Positions 34,096-43,424 of a DNA stretch of 64,000 bases are shown piece after piece. The stretch lies in the NCBI GenBank assembly GCA_938020565.1, contig CALIHP010000034.1, positions 43,262-107,261 of the forward strand. Direction: 5' to 3'. Origin of the DNA: an uncultured Anaerolineaceae bacterium (lineage in GTDB: Bacteria > Chloroflexota > Anaerolineae > Anaerolineales > Anaerolineaceae). Under the pieces are notes generated by a model. It was not told the origin of the DNA and did not search any database. It worked only from the letters and a program-made list of their open reading frames with translations. Each line of letters starts with the position of its first letter. Positions within the stretch are counted from its first letter, which is position 1. Made by a program: the position numbers and the translations under genes.

Positions 34096-35105
34096 CCAAC
34101 GCCTTCCTCGTCCGTTCCGGTACCCGGCGTGTGGCCGCGGCGGTCGACCGAGGCGAGACGGCCCAGCGCGGCTTCAAATTCATCTGGATTTTTCATCGTC
34201 AGGATTTGATGAATTTCGTCTTTTGGCGTCCCCAGCTTTGTCAGGTATTTTTTCGCGAATTTCCGGAAGACGATAAATGCCCGTTCCGGCGCGTAACGCT
34301 GCTTGACGAGTGCGTAATGGTCCATGACGGTCTCGTAAAACAGCGCGAACGGGACGGTTTCCGGGTCCCAGCCCGCGAAAATCCATGGGTTCTCGATCGC
34401 GGCCCGCCCGATCATGACGCCGTCGCAGCCGGTTTCCTTAACCATGCGTTCGGCTTCAGCGAAGCTCCGAACGTCTCCGTTCCCGAAAACCGGGATTGAC
34501 AGGCTCGATTTCAGCGCCGCGATTGCGTCCCAATCGACCTTGCCTTTGAAAAGCTGTTCGCGCGTACGGGCGTGGAGCGTGACGAGCGCCGCGCCCTGAT
34601 CCGCGCAGATTTTCCCGATTTCGAGATAATTGACGGATGCCTCGTCCCAGCCGAGTCGGATTTTCGCGGTAACCGGGCAGGGCAGGGCTTTGACCAGTCC
34701 GGCGATAATCCGTTCGACTTTATCCGGATGGCGGAGAAGACCGGCGCCGGCGCCGCGGTTGGAAACATGATTGACGGAGCAGCCCATGTTGACATCGACG
34801 ATATCCGGGCGGAAGCGTTCGTATATCCGAATCCCCCCCGCGATCAGTCGATCGACGTCATCGTCAAAAATCTGGATCGCGACCGGTTTTTCTGGGTCGG
34901 TAAACCTGCAGCGGTCCTGATATTTCGTATTTTTCGACATGACTTCGATCGTGTTAATAAACTCGGTGAACGAAGCGCCCGAGCCGAGCCGCCGGGTCAG
35001 GATGCGAAATGTCAGGTCGCTGTATCCGTCCATCGGAGCTAAAACGATTCGCGCGTCAAAACGTACGGCCCCGATCTGAATCGGGTCCCGGAGCGAACCC
35101 GTCAT
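34092..35105 (-). CDS. dus: tRNA-dihydrouridine synthase (DusB-like)
   Basis: 337 residues from ATG 35105, fixed by its ATGA overlap with the stop of the upstream gene. FMN-barrel motifs: VLAPMDGYSDLTFR, IQIFDDD, DVNMGCSVNHVSNRGAGAGLL with the catalytic Cys (NMGC), TAKIRLGWD, HARTREQLFKG, FGNGDV and GVMIGRAA. It reduces uridines in tRNA D-loops with NADPH. The three genes 35827-33580 form one coupled operon. Confidence 0.94.
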   Translation of the reverse strand: MTGSLRDPIQIGAVRFDARIVLAPMDGYSDLTFRILTRRLGSGASFTEFINTIEVMSKNTKYQDRCRFTDPEKPVAIQIFDDDVDRLIAGGIRIYERFRPDIVDVNMGCSVNHVSNRGAGAGLLRHPDKVERIIAGLVKALPCPVTAKIRLGWDEASVNYLEIGKICADQGAALVTLHARTREQLFKGKVDWDAIAALKSSLSIPVFGNGDVRSFAEAERMVKETGCDGVMIGRAAIENPWIFAGWDPETVPFALFYETVMDHYALVKQRYAPERAFIVFRKFAKKYLTKLGTPKDEIHQILTMKNPDEFEAALGRLASVDRRGHTPGTGTDEEGVG

Positions 35106-35827
35106 AGACGCGACGATACCCATAGATCATAAATTTCAAACAGCCGCGAATTCTTCGAGCTTCTTTTTTCAGTTGATTCGAGGTCCTCAAACGGCAGCAG
35201 GTAAGAACGTCCGCTCTCAACAACCTCACAGTAGAGATTCATTCGGATATCGGCGCTGTTGAACGACACGAGCTCCACCCTCGTTCCGGCATCCAGATTG
35301 ACGTCTTCCGGATCCGGCGATTCATAGCTGATGACCGCGCTCGCGGGGAGACGGGCCTGATCCCGGAGAAAATCCAGAATAACCTGGCCCGGGATCATGG
35401 CTTTCTTCCGGTCCGCAGCCTGGAACAGCTGCCGTAGTTTTCGGCCTTCCGGCGAAGCTCCCCAAAAGAATTCTGAAGCTTTTTCGTTCACGGTCCACTG
35501 CCATTCGATCTCGTCGAATAGCTCGCCGGTTATTTCGAGGCGATCCGCCGGAACGTTCGTCATCGTCCAGCAATACTCGTTCTCAACGCATTGGCTGACG
35601 TAGGCTTCCGGGATCGTGCGGATCGTTTCCGCCGTCCAGCGGATCATTGCGTGCGTAATCCGGACCTGATCCTCGTCTTCGGAGAAGAGCTCCGTAACGA
35701 CTCCTTTCATTCCGGAGACGTCATAGCTTTCGCCAATTTCGAATTCAGCGGCGAAATCCGAAATTTGGACGACATCGCCGATGGAGAGGACTTGCCCGAC
35801 TGGGTCTTCTGCTTCGTTTACGATCAT
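35102..35827 (-). CDS. Hypothetical protein upstream of dus, 241 residues
   Basis: Start at ATG 35827 with AGGGAAAG upstream. No signal peptide. The first third (SIGDVVQISDFAAEFEIGESY, MKGVVTELFSEDEDQVRITH) looks like a small beta-barrel; the rest is mixed, with Trp-rich FDEIEWQWTVNE and FFWGASPEGRKLRQLF. I do not recognise it. Coupling to dus hints at an RNA- or translation-linked role, but that is inference. Confidence 0.7.
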   Translation of the reverse strand: MIVNEAEDPVGQVLSIGDVVQISDFAAEFEIGESYDVSGMKGVVTELFSEDEDQVRITHAMIRWTAETIRTIPEAYVSQCVENEYCWTMTNVPADRLEITGELFDEIEWQWTVNEKASEFFWGASPEGRKLRQLFQAADRKKAMIPGQVILDFLRDQARLPASAVISYESPDPEDVNLDAGTRVELVSFNSADIRMNLYCEVVESGRSYLLPFEDLESTEKRSSKNSRLFEIYDLWVSSRL

Positions 35828-35935
35828 GGACTTTCCCTGCCTCGTTTCTTTGGTGCCTCTGATTATATCGAATTCGCCGGTTCCGAACGGAAAATCCTTG
35901 AAAACCACAGGCTTTATCCGCGTGAAATCCTGTTT

Positions 35936-37194
35936 CTAATAATCCAGGCTATTCGGATTGAGCAGGAAATCGAGCGCGCCCATTACAATGATCCCCTCTT
36001 CATTCTGCCATGGTTTGATATCGTCTTTGACGAGAATGAATTTTTTGAACGCATCCTGAATGTTGAGCAAAGATTGCGTCTCTTGTCTGAGTTTATCTCT
36101 GTCCGGGATCGCGAAAGCGGATTGAATATAGTATCGTCGGCTCGCCTTGTTGCAGACAAAATCGACTTCGTATAGCTTTTCGGTCTCATTCCCTGAAGCT
36201 TCGTCTGGCTGCATGCGTTCAACGATGCCGACGTCGACATTAAATCCGCGAACGATCAATTCATTATAAATAATATTTTCGAGAATATGATTTTCTTCCT
36301 GCTGCCGAAAATTAAGTCTGGCGTTTCGCAGCCCCACATCACTGAAGTAGTATTTTGATGGCGCGCCGATATATTTTTCCCTTTAATATCGTATCGTTCA
36401 GCCTTGTTGATCAGGAACGCGTCCATCAGGCAGCCAATATACCTGCTGATTGTCTGATCCGTCGCTTGCAGGATTCCTGAAGCTGCGAACGTTCGGGCTA
36501 ACTTACGTGGATTGGTCAGCGATCCGACGACGGAAGCCAGACAATTGATTAACATATCCATGATATCGGGGGATTCGAGCGCGTTGCGTTCAAGAATATC
36601 CGCGAGGTAGACGTATTGAAAGAGGTCCATCAGGTACTTCGATTTTAATTCATCCGTTTTTCTCGTCAGGATCAGCGGCAGCCCGCCATAGGTGGAATAT
36701 TCTTTCCATGCGTTATGAACGTCGCCTTCGAATGCGCTGGCGAATTCGGCAAAGCAAAGCGGGTAAACGCGGACTTCGTCGCCGCGCCCGCGAAACTCGG
36801 TGATGACGTCAGTTGACAGGAACCTGGAATTGCTGCCGGTTACGTAGATATCAAGGTTCGGGAGCCGGTTCAGCCCATTCAGAACCTTTTCGAAATCGGA
36901 AACGAGCTGAATTTCGTCAAGAAAGATATAGTAAACTTGTTGATCCTTTACCTGCCCGCGGATATATGCCCCCAGCCGCTTCCCATCCAGCAGTTCTTCG
37001 TGCGTTTCGTCGTCAAGGGCAACGCAGATAATCCTGCTTTCTTCGATCCCTGATGAGATCAGGTAATCATAATACAGCTTGAACAGCAGATACGATTTTC
37101 CAGCTCGCCGAATTCCGGTAATGACTTTGATCGAGTTGTTCTCTTTTCGTTGAATGAGCTTGTTCAGATAGATATCTCTTTGGATTTCTTTCAT
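35936..37194 (-). pseudogene. AAA_14/DUF4143 ATPase, frameshifted
   Basis: The first part (start ATG 37194, AGAGATAAAG upstream) has Walker A GIRRAGKS, Walker B YIFLDEIQ, sensor VTGSNSRFLS, and the DUF4143 wing. Around 36372-36376 the frame breaks at a run of five T (plus strand). With one more base the sequence continues as KYIGAPSKYYFSD then VGLRNARLNFRQQ and on to the normal family end at 35936 with a nuclease-like ENIIYNELIVRGF ... EVDFV. Members are stand-alone ATPases of uncertain role, often horizontally moved. It is either a recent pseudogene, a sequencing slip in a homopolymer, or phase-variable. Confidence 0.88.
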
Positions 37195-37315
37195 CTTTAT
37201 CTCTGATCCTGGCGATTTCAGCGCGGTTGATCGATGTTTTTGATAATTATGCCCGGATTGTTTCAATTTTGCAATTCTGGTTTCCCGGCTGTTTTGTCTC
37301 AGGCATGGGCATATG

Positions 37316-37351
37316 AAAAAAAAAGACGGCGCGGCATGTCCCGCGCCGTCT
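37316..37351 (-). terminator. Terminator of the serCA operon
   Basis: GACGGCGCGG and CCGCGCCGTC around a six-base loop; on the minus strand the stem is followed by nine Ts. Confidence 0.93.
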
Positions 37352-37371
37352 TACGCCTTCTATGGCCTGAT

Positions 37372-38298
37372 TCAGTTGACTTTAAACTTCGGTTTCCCGG
37401 TCTCGAAGAAGCTGTTGATCTGATTGGCGGCGGCGGTGCCGGCGTTATTATTCGCCTCGGCCGTCTGCGCGCCGCATTTCTTCGGCGTCGCGAAAATCCG
37501 CGCGCCGAATTTTTCTTTCAGCTCCGCGTAGCTCTTCGGCGCGACGTCGGAAAGATAAATTAAATCCGCGCGTTCTTCCATCGCCTTCGCTAATCCGGCT
37601 TCGTCGATAATTTCGACGCGGGCGGAGTTGATAATCGTCGCGTTCCTGGGCGACATCATCAGACGGTCGTAGTTGACTAAATGACGCGTCAGGTCGTCGA
37701 GCGGCAGGTTGACGGACAGGTATTGGCATTCCCTGAAGAGCGCGTCGTAGCTATCCAGATCCTTGACGTAGCTCTGTTCCGGGCTGATCGTGGCGAAGAC
37801 GCCGTCTCCGGTAAACGTGTACACGTCCATTCCGAAGCCGTAGCCAAGCGCCGCGATTCGCGAACCGACGGCGCCGAAGCCGAGGATCCCTAATTTCTTG
37901 CCCTTGAGTTCAGTTCCGGACTTTCCGTCGAAGAAGTTGCGCGCGTTGGCGATCATTAATCCAAGAACGAGCTCAGCCACGGCGTTGGCGTTCTGCCCCG
38001 GCGTGTTTTCAACGATAATCCCCTTTTCGGCGGCGTATGCGGTGTCGATTGAGTCGTAGCCGGCGCCGGCGCGGACGATAATTTCAAGCTTTTCAGCGTG
38101 ATCGATCACGGCTTTGTCGATGATATCCGAGCGGACGATCATGGCGTTGACGTCTTTGACCGCTTCGTGAAGCTGCGCGGCATCGGCGTATTTTTCGAGA
38201 AGGACGACTTCGTGTCCCGCGTCTTTTAAGATTTTAACGATCGCGTTCACCGCGTCCTTCGAGAACGGTTTTACGGTCGCAATCAGAACTTTTTTCAT
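37372..38298 (-). CDS. serA: D-3-phosphoglycerate dehydrogenase-like 2-hydroxyacid dehydrogenase
   Basis: 308 residues, the short form without a regulatory ACT domain. Substrate-domain marks VRAGAGYDSID and ENTPGQNANAVAEL, nucleotide site LGILGFGAVGSRIA, and INSARVEIIDE. The usual C-terminal catalytic His is not obvious (ATPKKCGAQT), so the exact substrate could differ. Its place 23 bases after serC argues for 3-phosphoglycerate oxidation in serine synthesis. Confidence 0.88.
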   Translation of the reverse strand: MKKVLIATVKPFSKDAVNAIVKILKDAGHEVVLLEKYADAAQLHEAVKDVNAMIVRSDIIDKAVIDHAEKLEIIVRAGAGYDSIDTAYAAEKGIIVENTPGQNANAVAELVLGLMIANARNFFDGKSGTELKGKKLGILGFGAVGSRIAALGYGFGMDVYTFTGDGVFATISPEQSYVKDLDSYDALFRECQYLSVNLPLDDLTRHLVNYDRLMMSPRNATIINSARVEIIDEAGLAKAMEERADLIYLSDVAPKSYAELKEKFGARIFATPKKCGAQTAEANNNAGTAAANQINSFFETGKPKFKVN

Positions 38299-38321
38299 GA
38301 TTTCCTTTCTTCCGTCCGGAA

Positions 38322-39389
38322 TTAATGGGCGGCTTCAAATTCTTTAATCAGTGCGACGAGCGTGTCGACGGATTCCATCGGCAGCGCATTGTAACAGGAA
38401 GCGCGGAAGCCGCCGACCGAACGATGACCCGCGAGTCCGACGCAGCCGCGTTCCTTGCTCAGCGCCAGGAAATCGGCGCCGAGATCTTCGTATCCGGGTT
38501 TCATCGAGAACGTAATGTTCATGCGCGAGCGGTCTCGCGGATCCGGAATATTCGGGACGAAGAATTTCGAGGCTTCGAGCGCGTCGTAGACCTTGGTCGA
38601 ACGGGCGATCGCTCGTTTTTCCATCTCTTTGACGCCGCCTTCGGCGTCAATCCATTCCATCGTTTTCAAACCGGCGAAAATCGGGAATACTGGCGGCGTA
38701 TTGAACATGGATTTCTTTTCAGCGAGTTTCTTGTAGTTGCTGAGGGTCGGGACCTTCCGGACCTGTTTTTCCATGAAAGAATCTTTAATAATGACCATCG
38801 TGACGCCAGCCGGAGCGAAGTTTTTCTGCGCGCCCGCGAAAATCAGGCTGTATTTCGAGATATCAACCGGACGGCTGAAGATATCGCTGGACATGTCCGA
38901 AATCAACGGCGCCGGCGAATCAAAGTCTTCGAAAATTTCCGTGCCTTCGATCGTATTATTCGAGCAGATTTCGAAATAATCGGCGTCGGCCGGGATCGTA
39001 TAGCCCCGAGGAATATAGTTGTATTTTTTGTCGGCTGAGCTCGCGACGACCTCGGGCTCGCCCCAGATTTTCGCTTCGCGGATCGCGCCGCTCGGCCACG
39101 TGCCGGTATCTAAATAGGCCGCTTTCTTTCCAAAGAAGTTGAACGGGACGTTGTAGAATTGCGTCGTAGCGCCGCCGCCGACGAAAAGGACCGAATATCC
39201 TTCCGGGATATCGAGGAGCTTTTTCGTCATCGCAATCGCGTCGTCCATGACTTTGTCGAAATCCTTGGAGCGATGCGAGATGCAGAGCAGCGACAAGCCG
39301 CTGCCGTTGAAGTCCTGGATCGCTTCAATGCTCTTCTGAATCGTATATTCCGGTAGTATTGCCGGTCCTGCGTTGAAATTATGTTTCAT
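38322..39389 (-). CDS. serC: Phosphoserine aminotransferase
   Basis: 355 residues, full length. Landmarks: KHNFNAGPAILP, FVGGGATTQFYNVPFN, TGTWPSGAI, the PLP-lysine motif FAGAQKNFAPAG, and HRSVGGFRASCYNAL. It converts 3-phosphohydroxypyruvate to phosphoserine with glutamate. GAGGCTCAGGA precedes the start. It is first gene of serCA and has its own promoter. Confidence 0.97.
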   Translation of the reverse strand: MKHNFNAGPAILPEYTIQKSIEAIQDFNGSGLSLLCISHRSKDFDKVMDDAIAMTKKLLDIPEGYSVLFVGGGATTQFYNVPFNFFGKKAAYLDTGTWPSGAIREAKIWGEPEVVASSADKKYNYIPRGYTIPADADYFEICSNNTIEGTEIFEDFDSPAPLISDMSSDIFSRPVDISKYSLIFAGAQKNFAPAGVTMVIIKDSFMEKQVRKVPTLSNYKKLAEKKSMFNTPPVFPIFAGLKTMEWIDAEGGVKEMEKRAIARSTKVYDALEASKFFVPNIPDPRDRSRMNITFSMKPGYEDLGADFLALSKERGCVGLAGHRSVGGFRASCYNALPMESVDTLVALIKEFEAAH

Positions 39390-39460
39390 TCCTGAGCCTC
39401 CGTGGTTTGATTGTTCGGGAAACGCGGCGACACGCCAATCTCCCTCATTTGATAACTTTA

Positions 39461-39490
39461 ATTGTACGACAAATACCCTGTTCTAAGCAA
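39461..39490 (-). promoter_or_regulatory. Promoter of serCA
   Basis: Minus strand TTGCTT (39490-39485), 18-base spacer, TACAAT (39466-39461); leader about 65 bases. Confidence 0.6.
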
Positions 39491-39545
39491 GATACACCTG
39501 TAACATTTTTTATGTGGCATTTGTCCAACAATTAAGCTTTCCTTC

Positions 39546-40868
39546 CTAATCCGCGAGCCACCAGGAGCTGATCTCCGGCTTCTCCCGATACTGAAGAAGC
39601 ATCGGCGGCTCGTTTTCCTCCAGCCATAGAACGGCGGGACGCGGCGCCAGATTATAATTCGACGCCATTGAAAGATGGTACGCGCCGGAGGCGGGAATCG
39701 CCAGGCGCTGGCCAAATCGCGGACGGGGGAGTTCAGTTGCGGCGATAAGCTGATCCCCGCTTTCACAGAATTTCCCGACGACGCGAACGGGTCGGTCGGC
39801 CGCTTCGCCCAATGGGTTTTCCACGATCGCGGCGCAGTATGCCGCATTGTAAAGCGCGTACCGTGGGTTATCGGCCATGCCGCCGTCGATCGCCGCGATC
39901 AGCGTTCCGTCCAGCCCTTCTTTAATTGTTCCGATCGTGTAAATCGAGACCCCGGCGCGCCCGACGATAAAGCGCCCTGATTCGAGCGAAAGCCGGGGCA
40001 GCGGCAGCCTGCGTTTTCGGCAGCTGCCGACGACTGTATTCGCGATTGGCGCGATCCAGTTTTCAACCGGATTTTTCGGCGCGGCGGGCGTATAGCGGAT
40101 TCCCCAGCCCCCGCCTGGCGACAGCTCTTCGAGCCGTATTCCCGTTTTTTCAACCAGGCTGAAAAGCTCCTCGATTGCGGCGACGTAAACGTCCGCGTCG
40201 AACAGGAGCGAACCCAGATGAAAATGCAGCCCCGTAAGCGTCAGGTTTGGCTGGAGCTCGACCCGGCGGATCGCGGATTCCGCGTCGCCGTTGACGATAT
40301 GGAAGCCGAACTTGCTGTTTTTCGTCGAAGTTTCGAAGTACGGGTGGGTCATGACGCGGATATCCGGGGTGATCCGAAGCCAGACACGCGCCCGTTTCCC
40401 GAGCCCTTTCGCGACTTCCTCGATCATCTCGATTTCGTCGAAATTATCGACGACGATTGAATGAAAATCGTTTTCAACCGCTAACGTCAGTTCTTCATAG
40501 GATTTATTATTGCCATGCAGGTGGATTCGGTCAGGATTGAACCCGTGAAGGAGCGCGAGGCGCGCTTCGGCGTAAGAAACGACGTCGAGTTCAATCGCTT
40601 CCCGGGATATCAGCGATGAAAACTTCGCTGAAAAATATGCCTTGGCCGCGTAAGCGATCGACGATTCGCCAGGATAAAAATCTGTGAGCGCCTGGCGGAT
40701 GTCCCGGATCTGCGCGCGGACGGTCCTGGCGTCGTAAACGTAGAGCGGCGTTTTGAAATCATTGGCTAACTTGCTCAGGTCATGCCCGGCGATACGGATC
40801 GCTCCGTCGGCGGGAACTTCAGTTGTGATCGGGAAAATATCCTGTTGCGAGGGGAAGGACGCGGTCAT
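39546..40868 (-). CDS. lysA: Diaminopimelate decarboxylase
   Basis: 440 residues from ATG 40868, with AAGGAG upstream; the open frame continues further upstream but without homology. PLP lysine in IAYAAKAYFS, then HGNNKSYEEL, HFHLGSL, the phosphate loop SPGGGWGIRY, ESGRFIVG and GKFCESGD with the dimer-interface catalytic Cys. It makes lysine from meso-diaminopimelate, the last biosynthetic step. No other lysine genes are adjacent. Confidence 0.95.
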   Translation of the reverse strand: MTASFPSQQDIFPITTEVPADGAIRIAGHDLSKLANDFKTPLYVYDARTVRAQIRDIRQALTDFYPGESSIAYAAKAYFSAKFSSLISREAIELDVVSYAEARLALLHGFNPDRIHLHGNNKSYEELTLAVENDFHSIVVDNFDEIEMIEEVAKGLGKRARVWLRITPDIRVMTHPYFETSTKNSKFGFHIVNGDAESAIRRVELQPNLTLTGLHFHLGSLLFDADVYVAAIEELFSLVEKTGIRLEELSPGGGWGIRYTPAAPKNPVENWIAPIANTVVGSCRKRRLPLPRLSLESGRFIVGRAGVSIYTIGTIKEGLDGTLIAAIDGGMADNPRYALYNAAYCAAIVENPLGEAADRPVRVVGKFCESGDQLIAATELPRPRFGQRLAIPASGAYHLSMASNYNLAPRPAVLWLEENEPPMLLQYREKPEISSWWLAD

Positions 40869-40950
40869 GAATCTCCTTGAAAAGCTTCGATAGTATAATA
40901 GCAGGACTGACAGGATTATTTTAACGTAAAGGCTGGTTAAATAAAAAGAA

Positions 40951-42093
40951 TTGGAAATTCGAATTCCGTTTAACGTCCCGCCGTTTATCGGCTCTGAAAT
41001 GAATAAAATCCAGGAGGCGATCGCGCAGCGAAAGATTTCCGGCGACGGCGCGTTCTCGAAACGCTGCGCCGCCTGGCTTGAAGCGGAGACCGGATCGAAA
41101 AAGGCGCTTCTGACGACGTCCTGCTCCGACGCGCTGGAGCTGGCGGCGCTGCTCGCCGATATCCATCCCGGTGACGAAGTCATCTGCCCTTCTTATACGT
41201 TCGTTTCAACCGCAAACGCGTTTGTCCTTCGCGGCGCGAAGATCGTTTTCGTCGACATTCGTCCGGACACGATGAACCTGGACGAAACGAAAATCGAAGC
41301 TGCGCTGACGCCGCGGACGCGCGCGATCGTCCCGGTTCATTACGCCGGCGTCGCCTGCGAAATGGATGAAATCATGCGGATCGCAAATATGCATGGACTG
41401 ATCGTCGTCGAAGACGCGGCGCAGGGGATTTTCTCGAGCTATAAAGGCCGGGCGCTGGGAACGATTGGCGCGTTTGGCTGCCTGAGCTTCCATGAAACGA
41501 AAAATATCAGCATGGGCGAGGGCGGCGCGATCCTGATTCAGGACGAGAGCCGGATCGAAGCCGCCGAGATTATCCGGGAAAAAGGTACGAACCGAAGTCA
41601 GTTCTGGCGCGGGCAGGTCGACAAGTATACCTGGGTCTCGGTTGGCTCGTCGTTTCTCCCCAGCGATATCAACGCGGCTTATCTTCTGGCGCAGCTCGAA
41701 AACGCGGAGCTGATTAACGCGGATCGGATGCGCAGCTGGAAGCTGTACTGCGAGCTGCTGACGCCGTTGGCGTCCAGCGGCCGGATCACGCTGCCGACGA
41801 TTCCTCCCGGCTGTGCGCATAACGCGCACATGTTTTACATCAAATCGGCGGACCTGGACGAGCGGACGCGGCTGCTGCGTTGGCTGAAGGAGCGTGGAAT
41901 TGAAGCTGTTTTCCACTACGTTCCGCTGCATTCGTCTCCGGCAGGGCGCGAGTTCGGCGTTTTCCATGGCGAAGACCTGTTTACGACGCGTGAAAGCGAC
42001 CGCCTGCTGCGGCTGCCGCTGTTTTACGGGCTGCGCCGTGATCAGGTCGAGACGGTCGCCGAGGCGATCGAGGCTTTTTACCGGGAGAATTGA
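40951..42093 (+). CDS. wecE: dTDP-4-amino-4,6-dideoxygalactose transaminase
   Basis: 380 residues. Very close to WecE/RffA of enterobacteria: IPFNVPPFIGSE, CSDALELAALL, SYTFVSTANAFVLRGAK, VPVHYAGVACEMD, the PLP-lysine motif SFHETKNIS, EKGTNRSQF, QVDKYTW. It converts dTDP-4-keto-6-deoxyglucose to an amino sugar with glutamate. Start is TTG 40951, which keeps the conserved IPFN segment; the ribosome binding site is weak. It runs into wbqC. No dTDP-sugar synthesis genes are present here. Confidence 0.94.
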   Translation: MEIRIPFNVPPFIGSEMNKIQEAIAQRKISGDGAFSKRCAAWLEAETGSKKALLTTSCSDALELAALLADIHPGDEVICPSYTFVSTANAFVLRGAKIVFVDIRPDTMNLDETKIEAALTPRTRAIVPVHYAGVACEMDEIMRIANMHGLIVVEDAAQGIFSSYKGRALGTIGAFGCLSFHETKNISMGEGGAILIQDESRIEAAEIIREKGTNRSQFWRGQVDKYTWVSVGSSFLPSDINAAYLLAQLENAELINADRMRSWKLYCELLTPLASSGRITLPTIPPGCAHNAHMFYIKSADLDERTRLLRWLKERGIEAVFHYVPLHSSPAGREFGVFHGEDLFTTRESDRLLRLPLFYGLRRDQVETVAEAIEAFYREN

Positions 42094-42095
42094 GA

Positions 42096-42806
42096 ATGGG
42101 CGATACCGGCGGGCCGCGCGTTGCGGTTTTGCAGTCAAATTACGTGCCCTGGCGTGGGTACTTCGACCTGATCCATGACGTCGACGTTTTTATTTTTTAC
42201 GACGAGGTTCAATATACTAAAAATGATTGGCGCAACCGTAACCGGATCGTTACGCCGAACGGACTGCAGTGGCTGACGGTTCCGGTCTTTGGTTCGACTG
42301 GGAAATCGATTCGCGAGGTTGAGATCGTTCCGGGCCGCTGGGGCGAGAAGCATTATCAGGCGCTGCGCACGTATTACGGGAAAGCGCCGTTTTTCGAAAT
42401 GTATCGTCCCTGGCTGGAAGAAGTCTACCGGCAGGACTGGAGATCGCTTTCAGCGCTGAATCAGGCGCTGATCCAAAAGATCGCGCGCGATTTTCTGGGG
42501 ATTCGAACGCAGTTCTGCCAAAGCAGCGATTTCCCGTCGCAGGGAAAGCGGAGCGAAAAATTGCTTTCGCTGCTGAAGTCAGCCGGTGCGTCTACGTACG
42601 TATCCGGGCCGGCGGCTCGGTCGTATCTGGAGCTTCCCGCGTTCCGGGAGGCGGGGATCGAAGTTATCTGGAAGGATTACGCCGGGTACCCTGCCTATCC
42701 GCAGCGGTCGGGCGAATTTTATCCCGCGGTTTCGATCCTCGATTTGCTGCTGAACGCCGGGGAAAAAGCGCCCGAGCTGATCTGGGGATGGCGCCGGCGC
42801 TCTTGA
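42096..42806 (+). CDS. WbqC family protein
   Basis: 236 residues from ATG 42096, three bases after the wecE stop with GGGAG upstream. Family marks: VLQSNYVPWRGYFDLI, VDVFIFYDEVQYTKNDWRNRN and KSAGASTYVSGPAARSYL. WbqC proteins occur in surface-polysaccharide loci beside amino-sugar transaminases and may help modify the amino sugar. The pairing with wecE supports synthesis of an N-modified dideoxy sugar. Confidence 0.92.
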   Translation: MGDTGGPRVAVLQSNYVPWRGYFDLIHDVDVFIFYDEVQYTKNDWRNRNRIVTPNGLQWLTVPVFGSTGKSIREVEIVPGRWGEKHYQALRTYYGKAPFFEMYRPWLEEVYRQDWRSLSALNQALIQKIARDFLGIRTQFCQSSDFPSQGKRSEKLLSLLKSAGASTYVSGPAARSYLELPAFREAGIEVIWKDYAGYPAYPQRSGEFYPAVSILDLLLNAGEKAPELIWGWRRRS

Positions 42807-42826
42807 TCGGGGTCAGCGGCTGCGCT

Positions 42827-43423
42827 TTATTTCGGCTGAGCCATGATTTTCGGATCGGTTTCACCGTTCGGTCCGACGAAAATCGGCGCTGCGTTCTCGA
42901 CGACGAAATCTTTCCTTGCGGAAATCGGGAGCCCTTTCAGGATGACCATGAATAAGCTTAGAAAAGTCCCGTGCGAAACGACGAGAACCGTTTTATCCGG
43001 CGATTCGTCCGAAATTTTTCGGTATGCGTTCTCCGCCCGCGCGTAAACGTCGCGGAGCGACTCGCCGCCATTTTCGAATCGATATCCGTACGGATCCTGA
43101 TCGATCTGATTCCGGACGGTCGGGTTCAGCAGGTCCCGCTGGTAAAAGGTTCCTTCAAGCTCGCCGAAGGCACGTTCACGCAAAAGCGGGTCAACGATCC
43201 ATTCTGTACCCGCGTGATACTTCAGGACGGCCCGGGCGGTATCCAGCGCGCGACTGAGATCTGAGCTGTACACGACGTCAATTTTTTCGTCTTTCAGCGC
43301 TTCGGCGGCTTTATGCGCCTGTTCAACGCCGACGGAGTTGAGGCGGATATCGGCCTGTCCCTGGTATCTGCGTTCAACGTTCCAGTCGGTTTGTCCATGG
43401 CGGAGAAGGATAAAACGGGTCAT
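42827..43423 (-). CDS. Histidine phosphatase family protein
   Basis: 198 residues from ATG 43423. The phosphohistidine motif is LLRHGQTDWN at residue 9 onward; other catalytic residues are in YSSDLSRALDTA, ERAFGELEG and VVSHGTFLS. This group covers phosphoglycerate mutase-like phosphatases such as alpha-ribazole phosphatase; the substrate is unclear. It starts two bases after the membrane-protein gene stop, so the two are probably co-translated. Confidence 0.92.
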   Translation of the reverse strand: MTRFILLRHGQTDWNVERRYQGQADIRLNSVGVEQAHKAAEALKDEKIDVVYSSDLSRALDTARAVLKYHAGTEWIVDPLLRERAFGELEGTFYQRDLLNPTVRNQIDQDPYGYRFENGGESLRDVYARAENAYRKISDESPDKTVLVVSHGTFLSLFMVILKGLPISARKDFVVENAAPIFVGPNGETDPKIMAQPK

Positions 43424-43424
43424 T

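Noticed and set aside
41206..42138. Open frame of 310 codons on the minus strand
   Set aside because: Antisense to wecE; composition dominated by Arg and Gln.
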